This document shows, piece by piece, positions 28,436 through 37,265 of a stretch of DNA of 64,000 nucleotides. Each line of letters starts with the position of its first letter. Positions within the stretch are counted from its first letter, which is position 1. The notes under the pieces were generated by a model. It was not told where the DNA came from, made no database searches, and saw only the letters and a list, made by a program, of their open reading frames with translations. Source of the DNA: Beggiatoa leptomitoformis (GTDB lineage Bacteria > Pseudomonadota > Gammaproteobacteria > Beggiatoales > Beggiatoaceae); NCBI RefSeq assembly GCF_001305575.3, contig NZ_CP012373.2:1984001-2048000 (forward strand). Direction: 5' to 3'. The position numbers and the translations under genes were made by a program.

Positions 28436-30310
28436 ATGGGGAAACCAGCAAACGAAGTGGAATCCTATACTGGGGGGGAGGAAAGTCCGCACCAACACCG
28501 ACATCCCAGTCATCTTGATAAAAGACCGCTGTGGCAACGCTATTTGCCCATTATTTTAACTGTTACAATCGGTATCGCTTTATCGATAGTGTTGTATTAT
28601 TTAACACTTGCTTGGGATCATCAACGGGTTAAAGCCGACTTTAAAAAAGCAGCAGAAGATAGAACCTTTGCAATTCAACGTTCTCTCGTTTTTAACTTAG
28701 ATTTGCTACAAACGTTTGAAGCCTTTTTTAAATCCAGAAATAACAGTGTTGATGCACAAACCTTTCACGCTTATAGCCAACCTTTTTTACAACGTTATGA
28801 ATATATTAAAGCGATACAATGGGCACCCTTAGTTAATGATGCCGAGCGTAACGCATTTGAAACAACCGTTAAACAATCTATTCCTGATTTCCGAATTAGT
28901 GATTTTAATGCAGATGGGCAAAAAGTGCCTGCTGCACAAAGGCCCTTGTATTTTCCCCTGCAATATATTGACCCTACAGAGGGAAATAGCATTGCGCAAG
29001 GGGTAGATTTATCCTCAGTACAAGCCTTTAATGAAGTGCTTAATGCAGCGCGTGATGATACAAAATCACGAGCGATTTCTCATGCGACCATTGCAGAAAA
29101 TACTAATCTAATCGGTTTAACAGTTTTTCTACCTATATATCAAATTGATGCCCCTTTAGACAGTATGGAAGAACGCAGAGCGGCATTAAAAGGTTTTGTC
29201 ATTGGTGTCTTTGAAATTGGCAGTATTTTAGACGTTGCAATGACTTATTTAGATGAACGTCCTATTGAAATTCGTGTTTATGACAAATCCTTACCGCCAG
29301 ACCGTCAATTTTTATATCTTTACTTAGGACAGCTCGATTCTGAATTATTAGAAAGTGTGGATGCGAGCCAATTAACCAAGAAAAATGAACCCGCTTTAGA
29401 AGTTGTAAAAGAGTTTAATTTTGCAGGACGTGATTTGTCCGTAGAATGCACCCCATCTGTGGGCTATCACCTTACAACGGGTAGTGGTTGGCAGGCATTA
29501 ACTGTTTTAGCGTTGGGTTTCCTTGTTACCCTCCTAATGGCGGGTTATTTCTATGCCGCCATGCGTCACGCCTATCATCTTGCTGAAGCAGCGGAAGAAG
29601 CAAACCAAGCGCAGTCCCGTTTCTTAGCCAATATGAGTCATCAACTGCGTACGCCACTAAATGCTATTACAGGTTATAGCGAGTTATTACGCGAAGAGGC
29701 TGAAGAACTAGACGACAAGTCTATTATTCAAGATATTGATAAAATATATATTTCTGCGCGTTACTTACTCTCTTTGAGCGAAGGCATTTTAGATTTATCT
29801 AAAATTAAAGCGGGTGAGATTGAGCTAAACTGGGCAATTACCGAAGTTAAACATCTCCTTACGGATATTGTGGACATTGCCACCCCCCTCGTAAAGAAAA
29901 ATAACAATGCGTTGATTATTAACTGTCCAAATAGCGTCGGCACTATGCAAACCGATGTTACACGTATCCATCAGGTATTATTCAACCTGCTGAATAATGT
30001 TTCCGAAGCCACAGAAAATCAAACGGTCACTGTCGATGTAACACGTGAATACAAAGATGGTAAAGAATGGATTTGTTTTAATATCAGTGGTTATATGGGC
30101 GGTGGGTTAACAGAAGAACAATGTCAACATCTCCGCTTACGCCTATCTAAAGCAGAAACCTCAGCATCAGAAACAGATTTAGGTATTCGGATGGGTCTCG
30201 TTATTAGCGCGCATTTATGGCATTTAATGGGTGGCTATGTAGATGTGAAAAGCGATTTAGGCAGAAGTGTTACCTTTACCCTCTATCTACCTGCACAAGC
30301 GGCTATTTAA
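28436..30310 (+). CDS. membrane CHASE-domain sensor histidine kinase with an altered ATP lid
   Basis: 624 residues from the ATG at 28436. A first membrane segment (YLPIILTVTIGIALSIVLYY) is followed by a periplasmic CHASE domain (IKAIQWAPLVNDAERNAFE ... ISHATIAENTNLIGLTVFLP) and a second segment (ALTVLALGFLVTLLMAGYFY). The dimerisation helix has the phospho-acceptor in NMSHQLRTPLNAITGY (His about 402), and the N box is RIHQVLFNLLNNVSEATE. The G1 box, normally D-x-G-x-G, reads YMGGGL, so the adenine-contacting Asp appears replaced by Tyr. No response regulator is adjacent. CHASE domains sense small extracellular molecules. Confidence 0.88.
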   Translation: MGKPANEVESYTGGEESPHQHRHPSHLDKRPLWQRYLPIILTVTIGIALSIVLYYLTLAWDHQRVKADFKKAAEDRTFAIQRSLVFNLDLLQTFEAFFKSRNNSVDAQTFHAYSQPFLQRYEYIKAIQWAPLVNDAERNAFETTVKQSIPDFRISDFNADGQKVPAAQRPLYFPLQYIDPTEGNSIAQGVDLSSVQAFNEVLNAARDDTKSRAISHATIAENTNLIGLTVFLPIYQIDAPLDSMEERRAALKGFVIGVFEIGSILDVAMTYLDERPIEIRVYDKSLPPDRQFLYLYLGQLDSELLESVDASQLTKKNEPALEVVKEFNFAGRDLSVECTPSVGYHLTTGSGWQALTVLALGFLVTLLMAGYFYAAMRHAYHLAEAAEEANQAQSRFLANMSHQLRTPLNAITGYSELLREEAEELDDKSIIQDIDKIYISARYLLSLSEGILDLSKIKAGEIELNWAITEVKHLLTDIVDIATPLVKKNNNALIINCPNSVGTMQTDVTRIHQVLFNLLNNVSEATENQTVTVDVTREYKDGKEWICFNISGYMGGGLTEEQCQHLRLRLSKAETSASETDLGIRMGLVISAHLWHLMGGYVDVKSDLGRSVTFTLYLPAQAAI

Positions 30311-30327
30311 AATCCAGCTAATATAAC

Positions 30328-30356
30328 AAAGGGCGGATAATACCGCCCTTTTTGTT
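30328..30356 (+). terminator. intrinsic terminator after the histidine kinase gene
   Basis: AAAGGGCGG (30328-30336) pairs with CCGCCCTTT (30343-30351), six-base loop, then TTGTTTT. Clear Rho-independent terminator 18 bp after the stop. Confidence 0.9.
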
Positions 30357-30412
30357 TTCTCAAGCGACAAAAACAGGCTAAAATGACCTTCTGTTTTAGT
30401 AAGGAGGATGTC

Positions 30413-30967
30413 ATGTCCACAGTGCTTGTACCCCTTGCCCAAGGGTGTGAAGAATTAGAAGCAGTTACCATTATTGATTTACTACGACGGGCAAATATCA
30501 CTGTCATTACAGCAGGATTAGATGAAAAACCTGTTAAAGCCAGTCGTGGTGTTGTACTCATCCCCGATACCACCATAGACCAAGTATTACCAGAAACCTT
30601 TGATATGATAGTCTTGCCCGGTGGTGCGGCAGGTGCAGAAAATCTTAACCGTGACCCTCGTATTCATCAACTCCTCAAAACCCTCTTTTATCAAGGAAAA
30701 TACGTTGCCGCCATCTGCGCTGCGCCGATAGTCTTAGCAACGGCCGCATTATTAGATAATAAACAAGCAACCTGTTATCCAAATAGTTTAAAAATAAGTC
30801 ATTTTCCAACAATTCAACTCCTAGACTCTCCTGTTGTTATTGATGGCAAAGTTATTACCTCGCGTGGGCCTGGAACCGCAATGGATTTTGCATTGATATT
30901 AATTGAAAAATTAGCAGGAAAACCCATCCGTGAACAAGTAGAATCTGGCCTAATGAGACCCCATTGA
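30413..30967 (+). CDS. DJ-1/PfpI-family protein (YajL-like)
   Basis: 184 residues from the ATG at 30413, fixed by AAGGAGGATG just upstream; an earlier in-frame ATG at 30383 lacks such a site. Conserved pieces of the DJ-1 subfamily: TVLVPLAQGCEELEAVTIID with the Glu that contacts the nucleophile, MIVLPGGAAGAENL, the reactive Cys in AAICAAPIVLAT (Cys102), and TSRGPGTAMDFAL. YajL and DJ-1 have been described as oxidative-stress chaperones or deglycases, a debated activity. It precedes the aldolase gene by one base, so the two are co-transcribed. Confidence 0.9.
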   Translation: MSTVLVPLAQGCEELEAVTIIDLLRRANITVITAGLDEKPVKASRGVVLIPDTTIDQVLPETFDMIVLPGGAAGAENLNRDPRIHQLLKTLFYQGKYVAAICAAPIVLATAALLDNKQATCYPNSLKISHFPTIQLLDSPVVIDGKVITSRGPGTAMDFALILIEKLAGKPIREQVESGLMRPH

Positions 30968-30968
30968 C

Positions 30969-31568
30969 ATGAACTTACCTGAACAATTAGTACAATATTA
31001 TCGCTGGTTACGCCAATATGGTATCAATGACTCACACAGTGGCAATGCTTCTGTGCGTGATGGTGAAACCGTTTGGGTAACGCCTACGGGAGCATGTGCA
31101 GATACATTACAAACCTCAGATTTAATTAAATGTAATATTAATGAAGCACCACCAACAGGTGCATCTTTAGACGCGCCCTTACATCTGGAAGTTTATCGGA
31201 GAAACAGCAGTACAACAGCCGTATTACATAGTCATGGTGCACATACGGTTGGGATAACCCTCTCAGGTGATGATTTTATACCAGTTGATTTTGAAGGTTT
31301 TTTTTATTTCCCCAAAGTTCCCGTTATCACCATCCCTTTTGAACGCTATGTTAGCGACTCGCCTCGCATGGTTGCAGAGATATTAACCGAATGTCCGATT
31401 ATGGTTGTTAAAGGACATGGTGTTTATGCACACGCTAAAACCCTCAATCTAGCCTATAAATGGACATGTTCATTAGAATTGTCCGCAAAAACTTATTTTA
31501 TCGCGCAACAAAGTGGTTCTTTAGGCATAGCGAATAAAAACAAAAAAATGAAGAAAATTAAAAAATAA
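30969..31568 (+). CDS. class II aldolase/adducin-family protein
   Basis: 199 residues of the zinc-dependent FucA/AraD/MtnB fold: GNASVRDGETVWVTPTGA for the phosphate-binding loop, the metal His pair in VLHSHGAHTVG, and the third His region in VVKGHGVYAHAKTLN. The acidic residue of sugar aldolases near EAPLH-type text is present as DAPLHLEV. It could act on fuculose-, ribulose- or methylthioribulose-like phosphates; the substrate is not readable. The Lys-rich end (KNKKMKKIKK) is unusual. Coupled to the DJ-1 gene. Confidence 0.82.
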   Translation: MNLPEQLVQYYRWLRQYGINDSHSGNASVRDGETVWVTPTGACADTLQTSDLIKCNINEAPPTGASLDAPLHLEVYRRNSSTTAVLHSHGAHTVGITLSGDDFIPVDFEGFFYFPKVPVITIPFERYVSDSPRMVAEILTECPIMVVKGHGVYAHAKTLNLAYKWTCSLELSAKTYFIAQQSGSLGIANKNKKMKKIKK

Positions 31569-31614
31569 TGTAGGGCTAACGATTAGCCTCAGAATTGAGA
31601 TTGATGATGTTCTA

Positions 31615-31638
31615 ACCCTCTCCGTAAATGGAGAGGGT
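31615..31638. terminator. hairpin between aldolase and VWA-protein genes
   Basis: ACCCTCTCC (31615-31623), six-base loop, GGAGAGGGT (31630-31638). Perfect nine-pair stem between converging genes, but without a T run, so it may be a repeat or a Rho-assisted barrier. Confidence 0.5.
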
Positions 31639-31671
31639 ATAAACCGTAGATAATCAGAAGGGACTAAAAGT

Positions 31672-32658
31672 TTAACGATATTTAATGCGAACTATCCACA
31701 AGAACATTGCTAATAACAAGGCAAGTGCTAAAGGATAGTAAAATAAAGCGGTTGAAGGACGAAAATATTGATTTTCTTTTTCTATCGGTTCTAACTTATC
31801 CAACTCAGCATAAATTTCTTCTAACGCCTGTGTATCTCTAGCGCGGAAATACCGCCCGTTGGTTTTCTCAGCAATCGCAGTTAACGTTTTTTCATCCAAA
31901 TCGACCGAAGGGTTTACACGTCGTGTGCCGAATAAATCTTGCACAAGCACCTCGTCCGCACCAATTCCAATGGTATAAATCTTTAACCCCGCTTGCGCGG
32001 CTAATTCTGCCGCTTTTAATGGTTCAACCGCGCCCGCTGTATTTGCACCATCCGTGAGTAAAATCACAATCCGACTTTGTACAGGTTGGTCACGCAAGCG
32101 TTTTACGGCTAAACCAATTGCATCACCAATGGCCGTTTTTTGCCCGGCTAATCCAATCGCCGATTCTAACAACAATGCACGTACAGTGGTGCGGTCAAAC
32201 GTGAGTGGCGTTTGTAGATAGGCCTGTTCACCAAATAAAATTAAACCAACACGGTCGCCAACTCGTCGTTCAATAAAATCACCTGCAACAGCTTTAGTTG
32301 CTGTTAAACGGTCAACCATCCGATTTTGCAGTTGAAAATCACCTATTTCCATACTCCCTGATAAATCAACCGCTAACATTAAATCCCGCCCACTAACAGG
32401 CAAGGCTATCGGTTCATCTAACCATTGTGGACGAGCCGCCGCGATAACGAGGCATAACCACGCTAACGCAGCAACAACTAATTGCCATCGTTGATATTTA
32501 GTCGTTATTGGGGCATTGCGTGTTAAGCTGCTAAAGTCCTCTAAAAATGGCACGCGAATAGCGGCAGTGCGCACAGGAGCCGCAGGTTTTAATCCATAAC
32601 GGATGATTAAGGGCAGTGGTAACACCAAAAATAGCCAAATCCATTCAAATTCAAGCAT
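31672..32658 (-). CDS. BatA-like von Willebrand factor A membrane protein
   Basis: 328 residues. N-terminal membrane segments (FEWIWLFLVLPLPLIIRYGL and LVVAALAWLCLVIAAARPQW) flank a small domain, then a VWA domain with an intact metal site: DLSGS (Asp98), T in QTPLTFDRTTVRAL and D in ILLTDGANTAGA. A last membrane segment (ALFYYPLALALLLAMFLWIV) closes it. This is the BatA/aerotolerance layout, which normally sits in an operon with a MoxR ATPase, a DUF58 protein and BatB; those genes are not on the visible downstream side, and the upstream side carries an unrelated gene. Confidence 0.88.
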   Translation of the reverse strand: MLEFEWIWLFLVLPLPLIIRYGLKPAAPVRTAAIRVPFLEDFSSLTRNAPITTKYQRWQLVVAALAWLCLVIAAARPQWLDEPIALPVSGRDLMLAVDLSGSMEIGDFQLQNRMVDRLTATKAVAGDFIERRVGDRVGLILFGEQAYLQTPLTFDRTTVRALLLESAIGLAGQKTAIGDAIGLAVKRLRDQPVQSRIVILLTDGANTAGAVEPLKAAELAAQAGLKIYTIGIGADEVLVQDLFGTRRVNPSVDLDEKTLTAIAEKTNGRYFRARDTQALEEIYAELDKLEPIEKENQYFRPSTALFYYPLALALLLAMFLWIVRIKYR

Positions 32659-32953
32659 TTTATTTTATCAGTGTGGGTGAAAAACAGCTCAATTATGTGT
32701 GTTATTGCAGGGGAATTAAAGAGGTGTTTAATGACAGTTATGTAACACTGTTGACTACTTAAAAACGGTCTGAATCAGAATTTTCAGAATTAGCTGAATT
32801 TTTAACCTTTAAAAACAGGAAAAATAACATTTTTCTATCTGAAGATTCTGCATGTTGGTGAGTTCTGATGTAGATAGAATAATTCCCTTCGCTTCTTCCC
32901 CGCCTTATACTTCCTGACATACCCCTGCAAACTCACTAATCCTATAAACAATT
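32659..32953. other. divergent intergenic region before the NACHT gene
   Basis: 295 bp between the divergent VWA and NACHT genes. AT-rich, with no recognisable ribosome-binding site before the NACHT ATG at 32954. No RNA gene or repeat seen. Confidence 0.45.
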
Positions 32954-35900
32954 ATGGTTACTCTCTTAAAGAAAACTTTATTTATCTTGTTATTAGGTTG
33001 TAATTTCTATATCAACACGGTGTTTGCAACCGCAACAACGGATGGTTGGGAGGAAAAAGCCAGCGGTTTAGTAGAAACCATACAGAAAACATTAGAATGG
33101 TTTGTCGACAAACCTTTTTACGCATTATTAACCTTATTTCTAGTCCTTATGGTTCTAATTCGTAAGAAGTTAGAAGAACGTTTTTCAGGTTTATTTGATA
33201 AAGCCTTTGATAGCTTGTTTGGTTTATCAACGAAATTATTTGCCCATTTTAGTTTTGAGATGCGTTATTGTCGCGATATTTTGTATAAACATCGGGTGTT
33301 TAATGTACGTGGCTTACGGGTGATGGGAACATTTACGCTTGAGTTGGACAAAGTATTTGTCGAGTTACGGATTGCACCTTCTTCTAATCCTAATCAGGCA
33401 AACGTTAATCCATTGTCTGACAAAGCGTTAGCAGGCAATCGGTCTATTTGGGATTTTCTCCAACACGGTGATAAACAGCGCAACCGTTTGGTGTTAGCGG
33501 TGTTAGGCTCACCCGGTTGTGGAAAAACTACTTTATTACAACATATTGCATTGGTATTGGCGCATCATCGTCAACACCGTTATCGGTTATCACGAAAAAT
33601 TCCGCTTTTCCTCGCGTTTCGTAATCATGTTGAAGATATTTTGCAAGAAGCGATTGACCCTGCAAAACCGTTTTCTGTGGACACCTCACCAACGTTAGCC
33701 GAGTTAGCCTACAAACATTTTAGCCATCCTAAAAAGTATCCCGAGTTAAAACCACCTGAAGATTGGTTTGCACGTCAACTTCAAATGGGGCTATGTCTTG
33801 TATTGTTTGACGGCTTAGACGAGGTTGGCGATGTGACACAACGGATAAAAATTGCTCAGTGGGTGGACGCACAGATTGATAGTTATCCACGCTGTCATTT
33901 TATTATCACGGCTCGCCCACACGGGTATAGAAGCGCGCCATTGCAACAGGCAAATATTTTAGAAGTGCAACCCTTTAATATGGAACAAGTACGCGCCTTT
34001 GTTCATGCGTGGTATTTGGCAAATGAAGTTATCAGCTTTGGTAAAGAAGACATGGGGGTAAAACAAAAAGCCCGCCAAGAAGCTGAGGATTTATTAACCC
34101 GTTTGCACAAAATTCCTGCCCTGAGTGCGTTAACCGTTAATCCTTTATTGTTGACGATGATTGCTATGGTACATCGTTATCGTGGACAACTACCCGGACG
34201 GCGAGTAGAGCTATATGCAGAAATTTGTGATGTTTTTCTGGGACATTGGCGACAATCTATTGGTATTCATGATAATTTAACCGCTGCACAAAAAAGAGTT
34301 GCCTTACAACCGCTGGCCGCCTATATGATGAATAAAAATATTCGTGATATTAGTTCCCAAGATGCGTTAGAGGTTATTAATAAGCCCTTAAAACGAGTAG
34401 GACTCACCGATGAAGCAATGGGGAATTTTTTACGGGATATTCAAGAAAGTAGTGGACTAGTCTTAGAAAAAGAGTTGAATTCTTGGCATTTTGCGCATTT
34501 AACGTTTCAGGAATATTTAGCATCTGCTTATTTATTAGAACGCAAAGACAGTATTAAATGGGAAGGCTTGGTATATCGCAGTTGGTGGCAAGAAACCTTG
34601 CGTTTATATGCCGCACAGGGGGATGCAACACCTGTTGTAAAAGCTTGTTTAGAAAATAGTTCGCTGGCTGCAATGACCTTAGCCGCACACTGTTTAGAAG
34701 AAGCCCGAGAATTAGAAGAAGAATTACGTAATGCAGTGGTTGAAAAAGTCTTAAGTAATTTAGAAGCGGATACGATAGAGCAACGGGAGCTGGCGGCAGA
34801 AGTGCGCATGAGCCAACGACTCAACACATTACAACGAATTGATGATGATATAGAAATTGATTTACAGTTTATCAGTTATGCAGAATATCAATTGTTTTTA
34901 GACGATACCCGCTCACAAGGAAAATTCCACCAGCCCGACCATTGGCAACAGCTCAGTTTTATTCGCGGACAAGCACAACAATCCATAACGGGGATGCAAG
35001 GCAAGGATGCGGAAGCCTTTTGTCTCTGGCTGACCAATAAACGCGGGGGCGGTGTTGCCTATCGCCTACCAACCCCAACAGAAGCACGCAGTCATCCTGC
35101 ATTAAACACAGGACTTGCAACATGGTGCAAATACAACAGCGAATATAGATTACAGTGGGATAGCGAAACTAATGAACAAGCACTCCTACAACGATTACAA
35201 CGCCTCTCAGCGTTACCGATAGATTTAACATTCGGACGTATTCGTGAAGAATGCTTTGCTTTATCACACGATATAGACCTATCCCGCGCCCGTTCTAAGG
35301 CAAGCACAACCTCCAGAGAGCCGCGTCACTACAGTCTGTCTGAACCTGCGGAACACCCTGTTTTAAGCGCGCTAGCCTTAGCATTAGAATATGCAGAATT
35401 ACCCAGCAGTGCGTTAGAACTTGCAAGATTACCCAAACTAGCCAGTGTATTAGAATTTATTTTTGATAAAGTTCGTCATTCCAACTCGCCTGAAATACTC
35501 ATTCAAGCACGCAGCCAACGCTTAGATTCTAAAGAAATTCATGACAAACATACACAACTAGAACACGAGTTTTATAACCCGCTTCCTGCTAATTTACTTG
35601 GACAAGCCAAACAATTATTACTCGCCATGCAAGCTGTAACTGACCCAGAACAACAGCGGGTAGGGGTATTAATTGCGGATTTATTACACTGTGTAGCTGC
35701 CAAAAACCCGCTTGCGGTGCGTCAAGCATGGCGACAATATTGTTTACACTTAGCCGAATATACATGGCGTGGATACGATTTATTAGAGAACAAACTAGCC
35801 CCTAAAGGATGGCAACGTTTTTTTAAAAAGAATAAACCTGAACAATTATTTGGGCGTGAAATTGTCTTGCGTTTATATTGGTATTTACGAATCGTTTTAG

Positions 35901-35968
35901 CCCGTGAAGCAGGAGAATTACCCGCATGGGAAGGCGTGCGCATTGTACGGGAAAGAAGGGCGTTTTAA
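32954..35968 (+). CDS. membrane-anchored NACHT-type STAND ATPase with FGE-like segment
   Basis: 1004 residues. Residues 5-27 look like a signal or first membrane segment, and 54-69 (FYALLTLFLVLMVLIR) a second, so the protein should be inner-membrane bound with its large part in the cytosol. A NACHT ATPase follows: Walker A GSPGCGKTTL (about 185-194), Walker B CLVLFDGLDEVGD (about 281-293), sensor FIITARPHGY, and LTVNPLLLTMIAMVHRYRG plus FAHLTFQEYLAS of the winged-helix region. Around 628-720 a partial formylglycine-generating-enzyme/C-lectin-like segment appears (GMQGKDAEAFCLWL, YRLPTPTEA). The last 280 residues are helical and unknown. NACHT proteins in bacteria include anti-phage sensors; this role is inferred. 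Confidence 0.85.
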   Translation: MVTLLKKTLFILLLGCNFYINTVFATATTDGWEEKASGLVETIQKTLEWFVDKPFYALLTLFLVLMVLIRKKLEERFSGLFDKAFDSLFGLSTKLFAHFSFEMRYCRDILYKHRVFNVRGLRVMGTFTLELDKVFVELRIAPSSNPNQANVNPLSDKALAGNRSIWDFLQHGDKQRNRLVLAVLGSPGCGKTTLLQHIALVLAHHRQHRYRLSRKIPLFLAFRNHVEDILQEAIDPAKPFSVDTSPTLAELAYKHFSHPKKYPELKPPEDWFARQLQMGLCLVLFDGLDEVGDVTQRIKIAQWVDAQIDSYPRCHFIITARPHGYRSAPLQQANILEVQPFNMEQVRAFVHAWYLANEVISFGKEDMGVKQKARQEAEDLLTRLHKIPALSALTVNPLLLTMIAMVHRYRGQLPGRRVELYAEICDVFLGHWRQSIGIHDNLTAAQKRVALQPLAAYMMNKNIRDISSQDALEVINKPLKRVGLTDEAMGNFLRDIQESSGLVLEKELNSWHFAHLTFQEYLASAYLLERKDSIKWEGLVYRSWWQETLRLYAAQGDATPVVKACLENSSLAAMTLAAHCLEEARELEEELRNAVVEKVLSNLEADTIEQRELAAEVRMSQRLNTLQRIDDDIEIDLQFISYAEYQLFLDDTRSQGKFHQPDHWQQLSFIRGQAQQSITGMQGKDAEAFCLWLTNKRGGGVAYRLPTPTEARSHPALNTGLATWCKYNSEYRLQWDSETNEQALLQRLQRLSALPIDLTFGRIREECFALSHDIDLSRARSKASTTSREPRHYSLSEPAEHPVLSALALALEYAELPSSALELARLPKLASVLEFIFDKVRHSNSPEILIQARSQRLDSKEIHDKHTQLEHEFYNPLPANLLGQAKQLLLAMQAVTDPEQQRVGVLIADLLHCVAAKNPLAVRQAWRQYCLHLAEYTWRGYDLLENKLAPKGWQRFFKKNKPEQLFGREIVLRLYWYLRIVLAREAGELPAWEGVRIVRERRAF

Positions 35969-36287
35969 CCTACGCTATAAAACTGAATTATCTGCATTTT
36001 TAAATTACGCAACCTGATAACACCGCTTGAAACGATGGTATTTATAACCTATAGAATGCTTGTAAGACTTGTTTCAACAAGGTGTATTAGGTGCGGTTTT
36101 TTACAAGGTGCGTTACGCAATAATGCTAATGCACCCGACAATCGTCCCCTTTGCAAAGGGGTTAGACAATACGTCACCGTTCGCTAGTTTATTTCAACAT
36201 ACCCAAGCGGTTTGTTAGTCGTTATAATGAGAATATTTTGCATAAATCACCCACTAAAACAGCAAGCAAAACCGTAGGGAAAAAGTC
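35969..36287. repeat. intergenic region with two palindromic repeats
   Basis: 319 bp between the NACHT gene and glyQ. GATAACACCG...ATGGTATTTAT (36017-36044) is a degenerate member of the window's dispersed GATAACACC palindrome family. GGTGCGTTA (36107-36115) with TAATGCACC (36127-36135) is another imperfect palindrome of a type common in intergenic DNA. The glyQ promoter must lie in the last 100 bp; GTAGGGA (36274-36280) is its ribosome-binding site. Confidence 0.65.
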
Positions 36288-37193
36288 GTGTCATCACCTA
36301 GCACTTTTCAAGATTTAATCCTTAGATTACAAGAATATTGGGCTAAACAAGGTTGTGTGATTCAACAACCTTATGATATGGAAGTCGGCGCGGGAACTTT
36401 TCACCCCGCAACCTTTTTACGTTCTATTGGCCCTGAACCTTGGAGCGCGGCGTATGTACAACCCTCCCGCCGTCCTGCGGATGGTCGTTATGGAGAAAAT
36501 CCTAATCGCTTACAACACTATTATCAATATCAAGTTGTTATAAAACCGTCCCCATTAAATATTCAAGAACTTTATTTAGATTCGTTGCAAATGTTGGGCA
36601 TAGACCCACTTGAATATGATATTCGTTTTGTTGAAGATAATTGGGAATCGCCAACCTTAGGCGCGTGGGGCTTGGGGTGGGAAGTATGGTTAAACGGCAT
36701 GGAAGTCACACAATTTACTTATTTTCAACAAGTGGGTGGATTAGAGTGTAAACCTGTGACGGGCGAAATTACCTATGGATTAGAACGGATTGCCATGTAT
36801 TTGCAGGGCGTAAACAGCGTTTATGACTTGGTGTGGGCAGATGGTAAGTTAGGACGGGTTACGTATGGCGATGTATTTCATCAAAATGAAGTGGAAATGT
36901 CCGCTTATAACTTTGAACACGCGCCTATTGCCGATTTATTTAAAAACTTTGACTTATACGAACGCGAAAGCACGAAATTAATCGAGTTAGGTTTACCTTT
37001 GCCTGCATACGAAATGGCGTTAAAAGCCTCACACACGTTTAATTTATTGGATGCCCGTAAAGCAATTTCAGTAACAGAACGCCAACGCTTTATTTTACGT
37101 GTCCGCACACTCGCCCGTGCTGTCGCACAAGCCTACTATAACAGTAGGGAAATGCTGGGTTTTCCTATGTGTCAAAACAAGGTAACTGCATAA
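36288..37193 (+). CDS. glyQ: glycyl-tRNA synthetase alpha subunit
   Basis: Catalytic subunit of the alpha2beta2 glycyl-tRNA synthetase. 301 residues with the class II signatures [55 protein letters not shown] and FEVGGLE-like text ([20 protein letters not shown]). The start is a GTG at 36288 with AGGGA upstream; no ATG lies in frame near it. glyS follows after 72 bp. Confidence 0.97.
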   Translation: MSSPSTFQDLILRLQEYWAKQGCVIQQPYDMEVGAGTFHPATFLRSIGPEPWSAAYVQPSRRPADGRYGENPNRLQHYYQYQVVIKPSPLNIQELYLDSLQMLGIDPLEYDIRFVEDNWESPTLGAWGLGWEVWLNGMEVTQFTYFQQVGGLECKPVTGEITYGLERIAMYLQGVNSVYDLVWADGKLGRVTYGDVFHQNEVEMSAYNFEHAPIADLFKNFDLYERESTKLIELGLPLPAYEMALKASHTFNLLDARKAISVTERQRFILRVRTLARAVAQAYYNSREMLGFPMCQNKVTA

Positions 37194-37265
37194 GAATAGT
37201 TCGTTGGGTGCATCAACAAAGCTTTATGTACCGTATTCAGCCACGTCATTCATGGAATCAGTGCA

